Shown: positions 1-8,340 of the stretch, piece by piece
How the letters are laid out: every line of letters starts with the position of its first letter
Numbering within the stretch: the stretch's first letter is position 1
DNA from: Paenibacillus brasilensis
GTDB lineage: Bacteria > Bacillota > Bacilli > Paenibacillales > Paenibacillaceae
Assembly (NCBI RefSeq): GCF_009363115.1
Contig: NZ_CP045298.1
Span: 4,399,501-4,463,500, forward strand
DNA length: 64,000 bases
Direction: 5' to 3'
Program-made: the position numbers and the translations under genes
Notes under the pieces: model-generated
The model's database searches: none
Told to the model about the DNA's origin: nothing
What the model saw: only the letters and a program-made list of their open reading frames with translations

Positions 1-233
1 GGACGACAAGTAAAAGTTTGCAAAGCACGAAAATTGGCAGCACATTTGCTTCCATGGATAAGAAAAGCGGTGCTGAACTTATTTTACAAACTTACAAAAT
101 TAGTCCGGACAAGGCATTAAACATATTAAATACAGTAGATGATTCAACACGTGCTTCTTTACTGCAAAATATGTCTGCCAAGGATGCGGGCCAAACTGCA
201 AAAATTTTGAACAAGCTGATGGGTAGCAAGTAA
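1..233 (+). CDS. ylxF: MotE/YlxF-like flagellar operon protein, C-terminal part (5' end outside window)
   Basis: The reading frame is open from the first base of the window to the TAA at 231-233, so only the last ~77 residues are present; the TTG at 18 is probably internal. The segment reads like the C-terminal helical domain of MgtE-N/MotE-like proteins: stacked short helices with the motifs MDKKSGAELILQTY and MSAKDAGQTAKILNKL. In B. subtilis, ylxF sits between fliJ and fliK, and here fliK follows directly. Proteins of this family are thought to act as periplasmic or membrane-associated chaperones for stator or export components. That role is family knowledge and cannot be tested on this fragment. 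Confidence 0.72.
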   Translation, partial: TTSKSLQSTKIGSTFASMDKKSGAELILQTYKISPDKALNILNTVDDSTRASLLQNMSAKDAGQTAKILNKLMGSK

Positions 234-259
234 TGTAAATGAAGGGAGGTGAAAAATAA

Positions 260-1717
260 ATGACCCTTATTTCTCAAAGCGTATCTCTTGGTTCCAGTCA
301 GACAGTGGGTAGCACGACGTCAGCATCAACAACGAATACAGCAGCAGCTGGAGCGACAAACGGTGCTTTTAATCAAACACTTACGCAAATGATGACAGGC
401 GGGCAAACGGGCTCAGCTGGGGCAGATGCTAACGGTTCCCCGTTAGTTATGGTACTTCCACTTATTGCAGCTGGAGAATCAGCGGAAGCTCCAACCGCAC
501 CACTGGTCGAAACATTGGCTCCTTTGCTTCAAAATCTTGACAAGCTGGATGAACAGATAGCTGCTGATCCTGCTCTGCTTGCAGCTCTGCAATCGTGGAT
601 TCAGCAAGTCCAACAGTTTTTGCAAGGTAGCGGAACAAATCAACAGACAGTTGGTGGAGAAACGACAGAGCCAACAGGCTTAACGGCTTTGGCAGCTAAT
701 CCGGCTACACTTCAATTTGCATTGCAGGATGCTTTGTCACAGCTTGCTAATGTAGCTGAGCAGGCCTCGGGAGAACAAAAATCCCAGGTGTCACAGCTGC
801 TACAATCGCTTCAAAGTGTGACGGCGGGTACGGGAACTATTACCGATGAGCAGTGGAATGGTGTAATGAAGGCTGTGGAACTTGCTGATGGTGGAGATTC
901 ACAAACGGCTCAACCTTCTGCAAATCGGGCTAATGGTACTCAGACATTAACAGCAGCTTCTACAGACAAACAGGTTGTTGCTCCTAAGCAACAAGCGAGT
1001 CAAGGTGGAACAAGCCAACAAGGCTCGGAAGGACAACGTGCATCAACTAATCTTCATGTTCAATCTGCAGCTAAAACGACAGCAACGGATGAAGCTGGTA
1101 CATTCGTAGACGCAACTGAGCAAGCGGATCCGGCAGCAACTGACAATCAAACTCCAATGATCACGACTGCAGGACAGCTTTCGGTACAGACACAAGGAAC
1201 AACACCTTCGGCTCCGGCTCAACCCGTGGTACATGTACGGCAATTTGCCAAGGAAATGACTGAATTTGTAGTGCAGAAGCTTGATATTGTAAAGCATTCC
1301 GGCATGACGGAAGCGACGATCATGCTTCGTCCAGATCATCTCGGTCAGCTGGAAGTTAAGCTGACGATGCAGAATGGGCATCTGGTTGCCCAATTCATGA
1401 CCGAGCATAGCGGAGCAAAAGATTTGCTGGAGCAGCAAATGTCACAGCTACGTGCCAGCTTGCAAAGCCAAGGCATTCAGGTGGATAAGGTGGAAGTAAC
1501 ACATAATGAATCACTTTCCTCCCATATGTATCAGGATGGCCGCGGCTCTGGTGCTAATCAACAACAGCAATCCAACCAGCGTTCCAAGGCTCAAAGCAGA
1601 GAAGAGAACGAGGATGCTATGAAGGTAGCCGAAATGGCAGAAGAGCTGCGCAACTGGACAGCAGAACAACGTGCAGATGACGTGAATCGGACAGGTTCCT
1701 TTACAGCACAAGCGTAA
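260..1717 (+). CDS. fliK: Flagellar hook-length control protein FliK
   Basis: FliK is a secreted molecular ruler that measures hook length and, through its C-terminal domain, switches the FlhB export gate from hook to filament substrates. The 485-residue product has a long low-complexity first two thirds rich in Gln, Thr, Ala, Ser and Gly, as expected for an unfolded ruler. A conserved Flg_hook-type C-terminal domain spans about residues 323-415, with the hallmark stretch TEATIMLRPDHLGQLEVKL and then LRASLQSQGIQVDKVEV. The tail (about 430-485) is Gln/Arg/Glu rich. The start is supported by AGGGAGGTGA just upstream of the ATG. flgD follows and its longest open frame overlaps the fliK stop. Confidence 0.93.
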   Translation: MTLISQSVSLGSSQTVGSTTSASTTNTAAAGATNGAFNQTLTQMMTGGQTGSAGADANGSPLVMVLPLIAAGESAEAPTAPLVETLAPLLQNLDKLDEQIAADPALLAALQSWIQQVQQFLQGSGTNQQTVGGETTEPTGLTALAANPATLQFALQDALSQLANVAEQASGEQKSQVSQLLQSLQSVTAGTGTITDEQWNGVMKAVELADGGDSQTAQPSANRANGTQTLTAASTDKQVVAPKQQASQGGTSQQGSEGQRASTNLHVQSAAKTTATDEAGTFVDATEQADPAATDNQTPMITTAGQLSVQTQGTTPSAPAQPVVHVRQFAKEMTEFVVQKLDIVKHSGMTEATIMLRPDHLGQLEVKLTMQNGHLVAQFMTEHSGAKDLLEQQMSQLRASLQSQGIQVDKVEVTHNESLSSHMYQDGRGSGANQQQQSNQRSKAQSREENEDAMKVAEMAEELRNWTAEQRADDVNRTGSFTAQA

Positions 1718-1737
1718 TGATGGAGGTGAGAACACAG

Positions 1738-2271
1738 GTGACGATTACAGACAGCAATGTATCCACCAGTAACGTTTGGCCGAATTACAATGTGAATAAT
1801 GTCAAGACAGCAAGTGCCAAGGATACCAAAACGATGGGGAAGGATCAATTTTTGAAAATTTTGATCACCCAGCTGCAAAATCAGGACCCGATGCAGCCTT
1901 TGGAGGATAAAGAATTTATCGCTCAAATGGCCCAGTTTTCTTCGGTGGAACAACTGATGAACATTTCTACGCAGTTGAATGCATTGGGACAGTCTTTAGG
2001 CACAGCTTCCGGATTGATAGGGAAGGAAGTTAGCTGGATTGAAGCAGGTAAAAAAAATCCCCTGACGGGTGAAACTGCGGCAAGTGCGACGAAAAGTGGA
2101 ATCGTAGATTCCATCGTTATTCGCGACGGTGTGCAGTATGCCAAAATGGGAGCGTCCGAGGTAGCATTAAAAGATGTTACATCGGTAAGCCAGGCCAACT
2201 CGACGGCTCCGGCAACAGAAACGTCAGATACTACACCTTCTTCCTCTACTGGAAGCGGTGAGAACTCATGA
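1738..2271 (+). CDS. flgD: Flagellar hook assembly (hook-capping) protein FlgD
   Basis: FlgD forms the scaffold cap at the tip of the growing hook. The conserved N-terminal FlgD domain is plain: MGKDQFLKILITQLQNQDPM followed by DKEFIAQMAQFSSVEQLMN. The C-terminal part is short (177 residues in total), typical of Gram-positive FlgD, and ends in a Ser/Thr-rich tail. I prefer the GTG at 1738, because GGAGGTGAG at 1722-1730 is an ideal ribosome site for it. The frame also permits ATG at 1717, which would overlap the fliK stop and swallow that site. The stop overlaps the next gene's ATG (ATGA), indicating coupled translation. Confidence 0.92.
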   Translation: MTITDSNVSTSNVWPNYNVNNVKTASAKDTKTMGKDQFLKILITQLQNQDPMQPLEDKEFIAQMAQFSSVEQLMNISTQLNALGQSLGTASGLIGKEVSWIEAGKKNPLTGETAASATKSGIVDSIVIRDGVQYAKMGASEVALKDVTSVSQANSTAPATETSDTTPSSSTGSGENS

Positions 2272-2648
2272 ATGACAGGATAACGGTTGGGCGTCTTTTT
2301 CCCGCCAATGTTCCTCCGGTAGCAATCCCGCAGAACCGAGCCAATTCAGTGTCGAAGGATGCCAAACCATTCGATCAGGTGCTGCAGGAACAGGTGCTCA
2401 AGCTGAGCAACCATGCAGCCAAGCGGCTGGAGCAGCGAGGAATAGAGCTGAGAAGTGACCAGATGGCAAAGATTAACTCCGCTGTCGATAAAGCAGCTGC
2501 CAAAGGTGCTAAGGAATCATTAATTTTGATGCAGGATATGGCTTTGATTGTAAGTGTACCCAATCGAACAGTTGTTACCGCGATGGATAAGCAATCCATG
2601 GAGAATAACGTATTTACGCAAATAGACAGTGCTGTAATTATTTCATAG
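2268..2648 (+). CDS. Flagellar operon protein, TIGR02530-like
   Basis: This 126-residue protein overlaps flgD by four bases and precedes the hook gene, the position of the TIGR02530 'flagellar operon protein' in Bacillales. Visible features are a Pro-rich N-terminus (FPANVPPVAIP), a helical centre with HAAKRLEQRGIEL, and a hydrophobic C-terminal half containing SLILMQDMALIVSVPNRTVV. The SxHAxxRLxxRGI pattern is the signature I used. Its biochemical role is not established; an export or hook-assembly accessory function is inferred from context only. Confidence 0.8.
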   Translation: MNDRITVGRLFPANVPPVAIPQNRANSVSKDAKPFDQVLQEQVLKLSNHAAKRLEQRGIELRSDQMAKINSAVDKAAAKGAKESLILMQDMALIVSVPNRTVVTAMDKQSMENNVFTQIDSAVIIS

Positions 2649-2752
2649 AAATTGTATACGATGTGGCTGGCCCGAACAGGAAAGCCATGAAAAAGCCGCG
2701 GATCGACTGATGCGGTTAACCAAGCAGCCAAACAGAGGAGGATTTATACTCA

Positions 2753-3562
2753 ATGTTGAGATCAATGTATTCAGGTGTATCGGGCATGAAGGGCTTTCAA
2801 ACGAAGCTGGACGTTATCGGCAACAACATTGCAAACGTAAATACTACAGGCTTTAAGTCCAGCCGGGTGATGTTCAAAGACATTTTGAGCCAAACAAGCT
2901 CGGGAGCAAGCGCACCGGACGGTACGACAACTGCTGGGCAAAATGCCAAGCAGGTTGGACTGGGGGTATCCGTCAGCTCGATCGATACATTACATCTTGC
3001 AGGAAGTGCAATGACCACTAATAATCCGACAGATTTACGAATTAACGGTGACGGATTTTTCCTGGTCAAAATGAATGATGCACAGGACATTCCTTATCTG
3101 ACTCGCGCAGGTGATTTTCATGTAGATGCGAACCGAAATCTGGTTACTTCTGATGGATTTTTCGTAGTGGATTCAGGCGGAACTCCAATCACGCTCGCAG
3201 ACAATGTTACTTCGTTCTCTATCTCGCAGGACGGCACGATTGTACAGCAATTGGATGATGGTACGACGGATAGCAATACCAAAATCGGTGTAGCCAGAGT
3301 CACCAACCCGGAAGGTTTGGAGAAAATCGGCGGGAGCTTGTATCGCACTACAGTAAACTCCAACATTGATGCCATTGAGCCTGGAGAAGCGAACGCTAAT
3401 GGCCTGGGAGCTATCATCGCAGGTCAGTTGGAAATGTCCAACGTTGACCTGACTGGCGAATTTACCGAAATGATCGTAGCGCAGCGTGGCTTCCAGGCGA
3501 ACTCGCGTATCATTACGACTTCGGATGAAGTGCTTCAGGAAGTTGTAAACTTGAAACGATAA
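2753..3562 (+). CDS. flgE: Flagellar hook / distal-rod protein (FlgE/FlgG family)
   Basis: The 269-residue protein has the axial-protein N-terminal coiled-coil motif LRSMYSGVSGMKGFQTKLD followed by IGNNIANVNTTGFK. It has the FlgE/F/G core (LRINGDGFFLV) and the C-terminal motif VDLTGEFTEMIVAQRGFQAN with SRIITTSDEVLQEVVNLKR. The size matches the B. subtilis fla/che hook protein (about 264 residues, often labelled FlgG by automated pipelines) rather than the ~400-residue enterobacterial FlgE. The gene lies immediately after the FlgD and TIGR02530 genes, which supports the hook assignment. AGAGGAGGA precedes the ATG. A perfect 9-bp hairpin follows the gene (see separate entry). Confidence 0.9.
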   Translation: MLRSMYSGVSGMKGFQTKLDVIGNNIANVNTTGFKSSRVMFKDILSQTSSGASAPDGTTTAGQNAKQVGLGVSVSSIDTLHLAGSAMTTNNPTDLRINGDGFFLVKMNDAQDIPYLTRAGDFHVDANRNLVTSDGFFVVDSGGTPITLADNVTSFSISQDGTIVQQLDDGTTDSNTKIGVARVTNPEGLEKIGGSLYRTTVNSNIDAIEPGEANANGLGAIIAGQLEMSNVDLTGEFTEMIVAQRGFQANSRIITTSDEVLQEVVNLKR

Positions 3563-3574
3563 TCTCATTTAAAC

Positions 3575-3598
3575 GCGGAGGAGTAGAGGCTCCTCCGC
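3575..3598 (+). promoter_or_regulatory. Intercistronic 9-bp hairpin upstream of the swrD ribosome site
   Basis: Bases 3575-3583 (GCGGAGGAG) pair perfectly with 3590-3598 (CTCCTCCGC) around a six-base loop. No U-tract follows, so it is not an intrinsic terminator. The 3' arm contains CCTCC (3592-3596), which could alternatively pair with GGAGG (3607-3611), the ribosome site of swrD. The two pairings exclude each other. Whether this is regulatory or just a stabilising processing hairpin is unknown. Confidence 0.6.
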
Positions 3599-3622
3599 AC
3601 CTATCAGGAGGTTGGTGTTACG

Positions 3623-3847
3623 ATGATCCCGTTAACGCGGCTGAACGGCTCGCCTATGTGGCTTAATGCGCTGCTCATTGAGACTGTGGAGGAAACGCCG
3701 GATACATACGTCACTTTGGTGACGGGGAAACGGTTGATTGTATTGGAAAAAGCGGCAGATGTCGTCTCCTTAATCAAGGGTTACAGCCGTGAAATCGGCA
3801 TCCATGCCGCCACGATAAAAGTGCAACAAATGGAGGAAGACGAATGA
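3623..3847 (+). CDS. swrD: Flagellar protein FlbD family / swarming motility protein SwrD
   Basis: This is a 74-residue FlbD-family protein: MIPLTRLNGSPMWLNALLIE, then GKRLIVLEKAADVVSLIKGY. In B. subtilis the equivalent small gene between flgE and fliL is swrD (ylzI), needed for full flagellar motor torque and swarming. That function is known for the homologue and inferred here. AGGAGG lies 11 bases before the ATG. The 3' end overlaps the fliL start by four bases (ATGA). Confidence 0.88.
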   Translation: MIPLTRLNGSPMWLNALLIETVEETPDTYVTLVTGKRLIVLEKAADVVSLIKGYSREIGIHAATIKVQQMEEDE

Positions 3848-4317
3848 AGAAGATGCTGCCATGGCTCATTACAATTTTACTCGCGATTACTTTGATTGCA
3901 GGCGCGGCCTTTGTACTTGTACCAGCGCTTAGCGGGAAGAAGTCGGAAGTCACTCCGAATGCGCAAGCTGCTCAAGCAGAACAGCTTCCAAGATTGTCAG
4001 CAGATGAACTGGTGGAAGTGAGTTCTGAAATTACCGGCATCAAAACAAATTTAGCGGACGCCGATTACATTGTACAGATGAATCTTTCTTTCCAATTGAA
4101 CGATGCCAAAGCAAAAGAAGCTTTTGAAAAAATCAAAGACATTAGTATCAAGCCGATTGTTATTCAATTACTTGCAGACACCAAACCTGATGAGCTCAGA
4201 ACGGCTAAAGGCCGTAGCCAATTCAGTGACAGGCTGACGGATCTCATCAACAAGTCGCTCCCTGAAGGTCACCTGGGGAACGCCAAAATTACAGACTTTT
4301 TGCTGGCATCCATTTGA
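3844..4317 (+). CDS. fliL: Flagellar basal body-associated protein FliL
   Basis: FliL is a single-span inner-membrane protein that rings the stators and supports torque. The 157-residue product has a short basic start (MKKM), one hydrophobic segment at about residues 4-30 (WLITILLAITLIAGAAFVLV) and an extracytoplasmic FliL domain. That domain includes VQMNLSFQLNDAKAKEAFEKI and a C-terminal stretch on the pattern FSDRLTDLINKSLPEG. Its start overlaps the swrD stop, and fliM follows after about 40 bases. Confidence 0.92.
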   Translation: MKKMLPWLITILLAITLIAGAAFVLVPALSGKKSEVTPNAQAAQAEQLPRLSADELVEVSSEITGIKTNLADADYIVQMNLSFQLNDAKAKEAFEKIKDISIKPIVIQLLADTKPDELRTAKGRSQFSDRLTDLINKSLPEGHLGNAKITDFLLASI

Positions 4318-4359
4318 TTCCAGGTGAACTTGTCAGGACACGTAAGGGGGTGAATAACA

Positions 4360-5358
4360 TTGGTGGATGTACTGTCACAAGGGGAAATTGATGCCCTTTT
4401 AGCAGCTCTTTCGTCCGGTGAAATGGATGCGGAAGAACTTAAAAAGGAAGATACCCAGAAGAAAGTTCGCGCTTATGATTTTAAAAGAGCGCTTCGTTTT
4501 TCCAAGGATCATATTCGGAGTCTGACGCGGATACACGAAAATTTTGCGCGGTATCTGACCACTTATTTTTCAGCACAGCTCCGTACATTTGTCCAAATTA
4601 ATGTCGTTCAGGTGGAGCAGCTTCCATATGATGAATTCATTCGCTCCATTCCGAAAATGACTATTCTGAACATTTTTGAAGCTGAACCGCTGGAAGGCCG
4701 AATGGTGCTTGAGGTTCACCCGAATGTAGCTTATGCCATGCTGGACAGGCTTCTCGGAGGAACAGGCTCGGCGCCGTCCAAGGTTAGCGCGTTGACGGAA
4801 ATCGAGACGACAATCATGGAGCGGATTTTCAGTCGTACCTTTGACAGCCTGCAAGAGGCTTGGAAAACGGTACTGGACATTGAACCGCGTCTGGAGGCGA
4901 TGGAAACCAACCCGCAGTTTATGCAGATTGTTTCGCCGAATGAAACGATTGCTCTCATTTCGCTCAGCACCAAAATTGGTGATACCACGGGGATGATTAA
5001 CCTCTGTATCCCGCACGTGGTATTGGAGCCCATTATGGCCAGACTGTCCACGCACCAGTGGTTTACATCCGAAAAGAAATCAAGGGCGCCTGAAGAGATT
5101 GACGCCTTGAGATTACGGGTCACCAAAGCAGAGCTTCCTATTATTGCTGAGTTAGGTGAATCCCGGATAAATGTGGCTGAGTTTCTTGGCCTTTCGGTAG
5201 GGGATGTCATTTCATTGAACAAACCTGTTAAGGAAGGACTGTCCATCCGGATAGGCGAGAAATTGAAGTTTATGGGAAGTCCCGGCATGGTAAGAGATCG
5301 TGTTGCCGTACAAATTGATGAAATTGTCAACGAAGGAGTTGAAGAAATTGACGAGTAA
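4360..5358 (+). CDS. fliM: Flagellar motor switch protein FliM
   Basis: FliM is the C-ring switch protein that binds CheY-P and, with FliG and FliY, sets rotation direction. It begins with the CheY-binding peptide VLSQGEIDALLAAL. A CheC-like middle domain (about residues 45-235) contains FARYLTTYFSAQLRTFVQIN and LLGGTGSAPSKVSALTEIE. It ends with a SpoA/FliN-like domain (about 250-325, including GLSVGDVISLNKPVKEGLSI). The start is TTG at 4360 behind AAGGGGGTGA; GTG at 4363 is an equally good alternative. The 332-residue length is normal. The 3' end overlaps fliY. Confidence 0.94.
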   Translation: MVDVLSQGEIDALLAALSSGEMDAEELKKEDTQKKVRAYDFKRALRFSKDHIRSLTRIHENFARYLTTYFSAQLRTFVQINVVQVEQLPYDEFIRSIPKMTILNIFEAEPLEGRMVLEVHPNVAYAMLDRLLGGTGSAPSKVSALTEIETTIMERIFSRTFDSLQEAWKTVLDIEPRLEAMETNPQFMQIVSPNETIALISLSTKIGDTTGMINLCIPHVVLEPIMARLSTHQWFTSEKKSRAPEEIDALRLRVTKAELPIIAELGESRINVAEFLGLSVGDVISLNKPVKEGLSIRIGEKLKFMGSPGMVRDRVAVQIDEIVNEGVEEIDE

Positions 5359-6610
5359 AGACTATTTGTCCCAGGAGGAAATTGATGCCTTGCTGAAACA
5401 GTCTGAAGCGGGGACGGATTCTACTCCCGCAAGCAAGACCGTTGACGATTTTCTGACTCCTCTGGAGCAGGATGCTCTTGGGGAAATCGGTAATATAACG
5501 TTCGGCAGCGCAGCGACGGCTCTTTCCACACTGCTCGGTCAAAAGGTGGACATTACGACACCAAAGGTTTCAATTATTACCCGTTCTGAATTTGAAACGG
5601 CATTTCCAAAGCCGCACGTAGCAGTACATGTGAATTACGTCGATGGATTTGAAGGTATTAACTCGCTCGTAATCAAGAAGCGCGATGCGCAGGTTATTGC
5701 GGACTTGATGCTTGGTGGAGAAGGAAACCCGGCAGATGAAGAATTAAACGAAATTCATATCAGTGCCGTACAGGAAGCGATGAACCAGATGATGGGCTCG
5801 TCAGCAACCTCGATGTCTACCATGTTTAACCGTTTTGTGAATATATCTCCACCGGGGATTGATATTTTAGACCCCATGCATGGAGATGGAGTATCCAGCT
5901 TGCCAGATGAAGAGACGCTTATTACAGTATCCTTCCGTTTATTGATTGGGGAACTTATTGACTCTACACTGATGCAGCTGTTACCTGTAAACTTCGCCAA
6001 AAAGATGGTAAGCATCCTGATGAATGGCGGAGAGGACGACGAGCAGCCGCAAGTTCCAGCAGAGCAGGTAGCTGCAGCAGCGGCTGCAGAAGTGCCGCAA
6101 CAAGCCCAGGCTCCGCAGCAACCGCCAGCACCAACCTACCAGCAGCCGCCGACATATCCTCAAGACCCGGGATATGGACAGCCAGGGGCTCCAGGCTATG
6201 GATCACCGGGTTATGGAATGCCAGCTGGTGTACCGCCGCAAGCTCCTTATGGGACGCCTCATCATTACGGTGCAATACCGGGACGTAATGTAAATGTACA
6301 GCCTGTACAATTTTCTAACTTGCAGTCTGGTGCATTTGCGCAAGTGGATGAAAACAATTTAAATTTATTGATGGACATTCCCCTTAGAGTCACCGTAGAA
6401 TTAGGAAGGACCCAAAAGCAAATTAAAGATATTCTGGAGCTCTCACAAGGTTCAATTATTGAACTGGACAAACTTGCCGGGGAGCCGGTCGACATCCTAG
6501 TTAACAACAAACTGATTGCTAAGGGCGAGGTTGTCGTAATCGACGAGAACTTTGGCGTGCGTGTAACAGATATTGTAAGCCAATGGGACCGTATTCAAAA
6601 ATTACAATAA
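5348..6610 (+). CDS. fliY: Flagellar motor switch phosphatase FliY
   Basis: FliY is the Gram-positive C-ring component that combines a CheC/FliM-like CheY-P phosphatase module with a FliN-like SpoA domain. Visible parts are an N-terminal CheY-binding peptide (LSQEEIDALL) and two phosphatase motifs of the E-x-x-N type (LGEIGNITFGS and QEAMNQMMGS). About 75 residues of Pro/Gln/Gly/Tyr-rich linker follow, then the C-terminal FliN domain (MDIPLRVTVELG to GVRVTDIVSQW). I chose TTG at 5348 because AAGGAG (5333-5338) sits at good spacing and the protein then starts MTSKDYLSQEE, like known FliY. It overlaps the fliM end by 11 bases. The linker is longer and more repetitive than in B. subtilis FliY. 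Confidence 0.93.
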   Translation: MTSKDYLSQEEIDALLKQSEAGTDSTPASKTVDDFLTPLEQDALGEIGNITFGSAATALSTLLGQKVDITTPKVSIITRSEFETAFPKPHVAVHVNYVDGFEGINSLVIKKRDAQVIADLMLGGEGNPADEELNEIHISAVQEAMNQMMGSSATSMSTMFNRFVNISPPGIDILDPMHGDGVSSLPDEETLITVSFRLLIGELIDSTLMQLLPVNFAKKMVSILMNGGEDDEQPQVPAEQVAAAAAAEVPQQAQAPQQPPAPTYQQPPTYPQDPGYGQPGAPGYGSPGYGMPAGVPPQAPYGTPHHYGAIPGRNVNVQPVQFSNLQSGAFAQVDENNLNLLMDIPLRVTVELGRTQKQIKDILELSQGSIIELDKLAGEPVDILVNNKLIAKGEVVVIDENFGVRVTDIVSQWDRIQKLQ

Positions 6611-6639
6611 TAGCATAATTTAGGGAGGATTTATTTCAG

Positions 6640-7005
6640 ATGGCAAACCGTATTTTGATCGTGGACGATGCTGCATTTATGAGAATGATGATTCGGGACA
6701 TCCTGTCCAAAAATGGATTTGAAGTAGTAGGAGAGGCCCAGGACGGATCACAGGCGATTGAGAAATTTAAGGAGCTTCGTCCGGACCTGATTACGATGGA
6801 TATTACGATGCCCGAAATGGACGGCATTGCCGCTCTGAAGGAAATCAAACAAATTGACGCCAACGCAAAGGTTATTATGTGTTCTGCGATGGGACAGCAG
6901 GCGATGGTTATTGATGCTATTCAAGCTGGCGCAAAAGATTTTATCGTTAAGCCTTTCCAATCGGATCGGGTTATCGAAGCCATCAACAAAACACTGGGTG
7001 TCTAA
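6640..7005 (+). CDS. cheY: Chemotaxis response regulator CheY
   Basis: This is a stand-alone receiver domain of 121 residues. The acidic pair D9/D10 (ILIVDDAAF), the phospho-acceptor D54 (LITMDITMPEMDG), the conserved Thr/Ser region (VIMCSAMG) and the Lys of IVKPFQ are all present. CheA phosphorylates CheY, and CheY-P binds FliM/FliY to promote counter-clockwise rotation in Bacillus-type systems. AGGGAGG precedes the ATG. It sits between fliY and fliO, as in B. subtilis. Confidence 0.95.
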   Translation: MANRILIVDDAAFMRMMIRDILSKNGFEVVGEAQDGSQAIEKFKELRPDLITMDITMPEMDGIAALKEIKQIDANAKVIMCSAMGQQAMVIDAIQAGAKDFIVKPFQSDRVIEAINKTLGV

Positions 7006-7017
7006 GGCGCACCCGGT

Positions 7018-7551
7018 ATGGATACAAAACAGGGTGCCTCTGACGCATTGAGTACATCCAGCAATATAGGCAACATCGCCTGGGTCCTTTTCGTGCTAAT
7101 CTTGATCATCGTACTGATCGTGTACTTGATACGGTTTTTGAGTAAAAGAAATCAGAGCTGGTTCAGCAACCGCTCCGTTCGCATACTGGGAGGCGTGGGG
7201 CTGGGCCCCAATAAATCCCTTCAGCTTGTTGAAGTTGGTAGCAGTGTGTACCTCATTGGTGTAGGAGAGGATATCCGGCTTGTTGACAAAGTATCCGATC
7301 CTGAAGAAGTGGAGCAAATTTTGGCCGCACTGGAGCAGGAAGCTTCTCTGCAGCGCGGCCCAATTGCCCCGCTATTCGCTAAAATTGCGGATAAGCTTCG
7401 CCGGAACAACGCGGCACAGCAGCAATCTGAAGAAGAAACGTCGTTTCACGAGATGTTTGAATCCAAGCTTCGGCAGATGCCGAATCGCAAGGAAAAACTT
7501 GAAAAGCTGCGCAATGAGGAGAATACTACAGATCGGTCGGGAGATTCATGA
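7018..7551 (+). CDS. fliO: Flagellar biosynthetic protein FliO (FliZ)
   Basis: FliO assists assembly of the FliP-FliQ-FliR export gate. The 177-residue protein has one N-terminal transmembrane helix (about residues 20-43, IAWVLFVLILIIVLIVYLI) and then a cytoplasmic domain with GGVGLGPNKSLQLVEVGSSV, the conserved FliO core. A charged, Glu/Arg-rich C-terminal tail follows. B. subtilis FliO (formerly FliZ) has the same layout with an extra signal peptide, which is absent or very short here. The stop overlaps the fliP start by four bases (ATGA). Confidence 0.88.
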   Translation: MDTKQGASDALSTSSNIGNIAWVLFVLILIIVLIVYLIRFLSKRNQSWFSNRSVRILGGVGLGPNKSLQLVEVGSSVYLIGVGEDIRLVDKVSDPEEVEQILAALEQEASLQRGPIAPLFAKIADKLRRNNAAQQQSEEETSFHEMFESKLRQMPNRKEKLEKLRNEENTTDRSGDS

Positions 7552-8303
7552 GAAAAAAGATTATACTAGCATGTTTGCTGCTTGTCTTGTTCAGCTTCAT
7601 TTCGGTGACGGCGGCCTCTGCAGAACCGATTCCGAACATTGATATTCAAGTCGGCAATTCGGACAAAGGACAGCCCGGTGCCACCTCGCTGTCTATTATT
7701 TTACTTATAACAGTCATTAGTGTAGCGCCAGCGTTACTTGTGCTTATGACAAGTTTTACACGAATTGTGATTGTGCTTGGCTTTGTGCGAACCTCGCTGG
7801 GAACGCAGCAGATGCCGCCCAATCAGGTGCTTGTCGGTCTGGCTTTGTTTCTCACTTTATTCATCATGGCACCGACGTTCTCGGCGATGAACGAAACTGC
7901 GCTTCAGCCTTATCTCAAGGGAGATATAACACAGTCTCAGGCGCTGGACAAGGCATCGGTACCGATCAAGACTTTTATGTTCTCTCATACACGTGAGAAG
8001 GATCTACTGCTTTTTATGAAATACACCAAGATGGAAAAACCAAAAAATTATCAGGAAATTCCATTAACGGTAATGGTTCCGGCTTATGCAATCAGTGAGT
8101 TGAAAACGGCATTTCAAATGGGCTTTATGATTTTTATACCATTTTTAGTTATAGACATTGTAGTGTCGAGTACACTCATGGCTATGGGGATGATGATGCT
8201 GCCACCGGTAATGATTTCACTTCCTTTTAAAATACTGCTGTTTGTGCTTGTAGATGGTTGGTATTTGGTCGTCAAATCATTGCTTCTAAGTTTTAACACA
8301 TGA
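7548..8303 (+). CDS. fliP: Flagellar type III export gate protein FliP
   Basis: FliP is the main pore protein of the flagellar export gate. The 251-residue precursor has a signal peptide (about residues 1-25, ending TAASA) and the family motifs LTSFTRIVIVLGFVRTSLGT, MPPNQVLVGLALFLTLFIM and a C-terminal block with SELKTAFQMGFMIFIPFLVID. Several strongly hydrophobic segments fit four membrane helices. It is coupled to fliO by a four-base overlap, and fliQ follows 37 bases later. Confidence 0.96.
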   Translation: MRKKIILACLLLVLFSFISVTAASAEPIPNIDIQVGNSDKGQPGATSLSIILLITVISVAPALLVLMTSFTRIVIVLGFVRTSLGTQQMPPNQVLVGLALFLTLFIMAPTFSAMNETALQPYLKGDITQSQALDKASVPIKTFMFSHTREKDLLLFMKYTKMEKPKNYQEIPLTVMVPAYAISELKTAFQMGFMIFIPFLVIDIVVSSTLMAMGMMMLPPVMISLPFKILLFVLVDGWYLVVKSLLLSFNT

Positions 8304-8340
8304 ATATTTCCTGCAAGGACAGCAATCAAGGAGGACGGCA

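Noticed and set aside
7280..7642. 120-codon plus-strand frame overlapping fliO and fliP
   Set aside because: It crosses two well-supported, translationally coupled genes in another frame and has no ribosome site.
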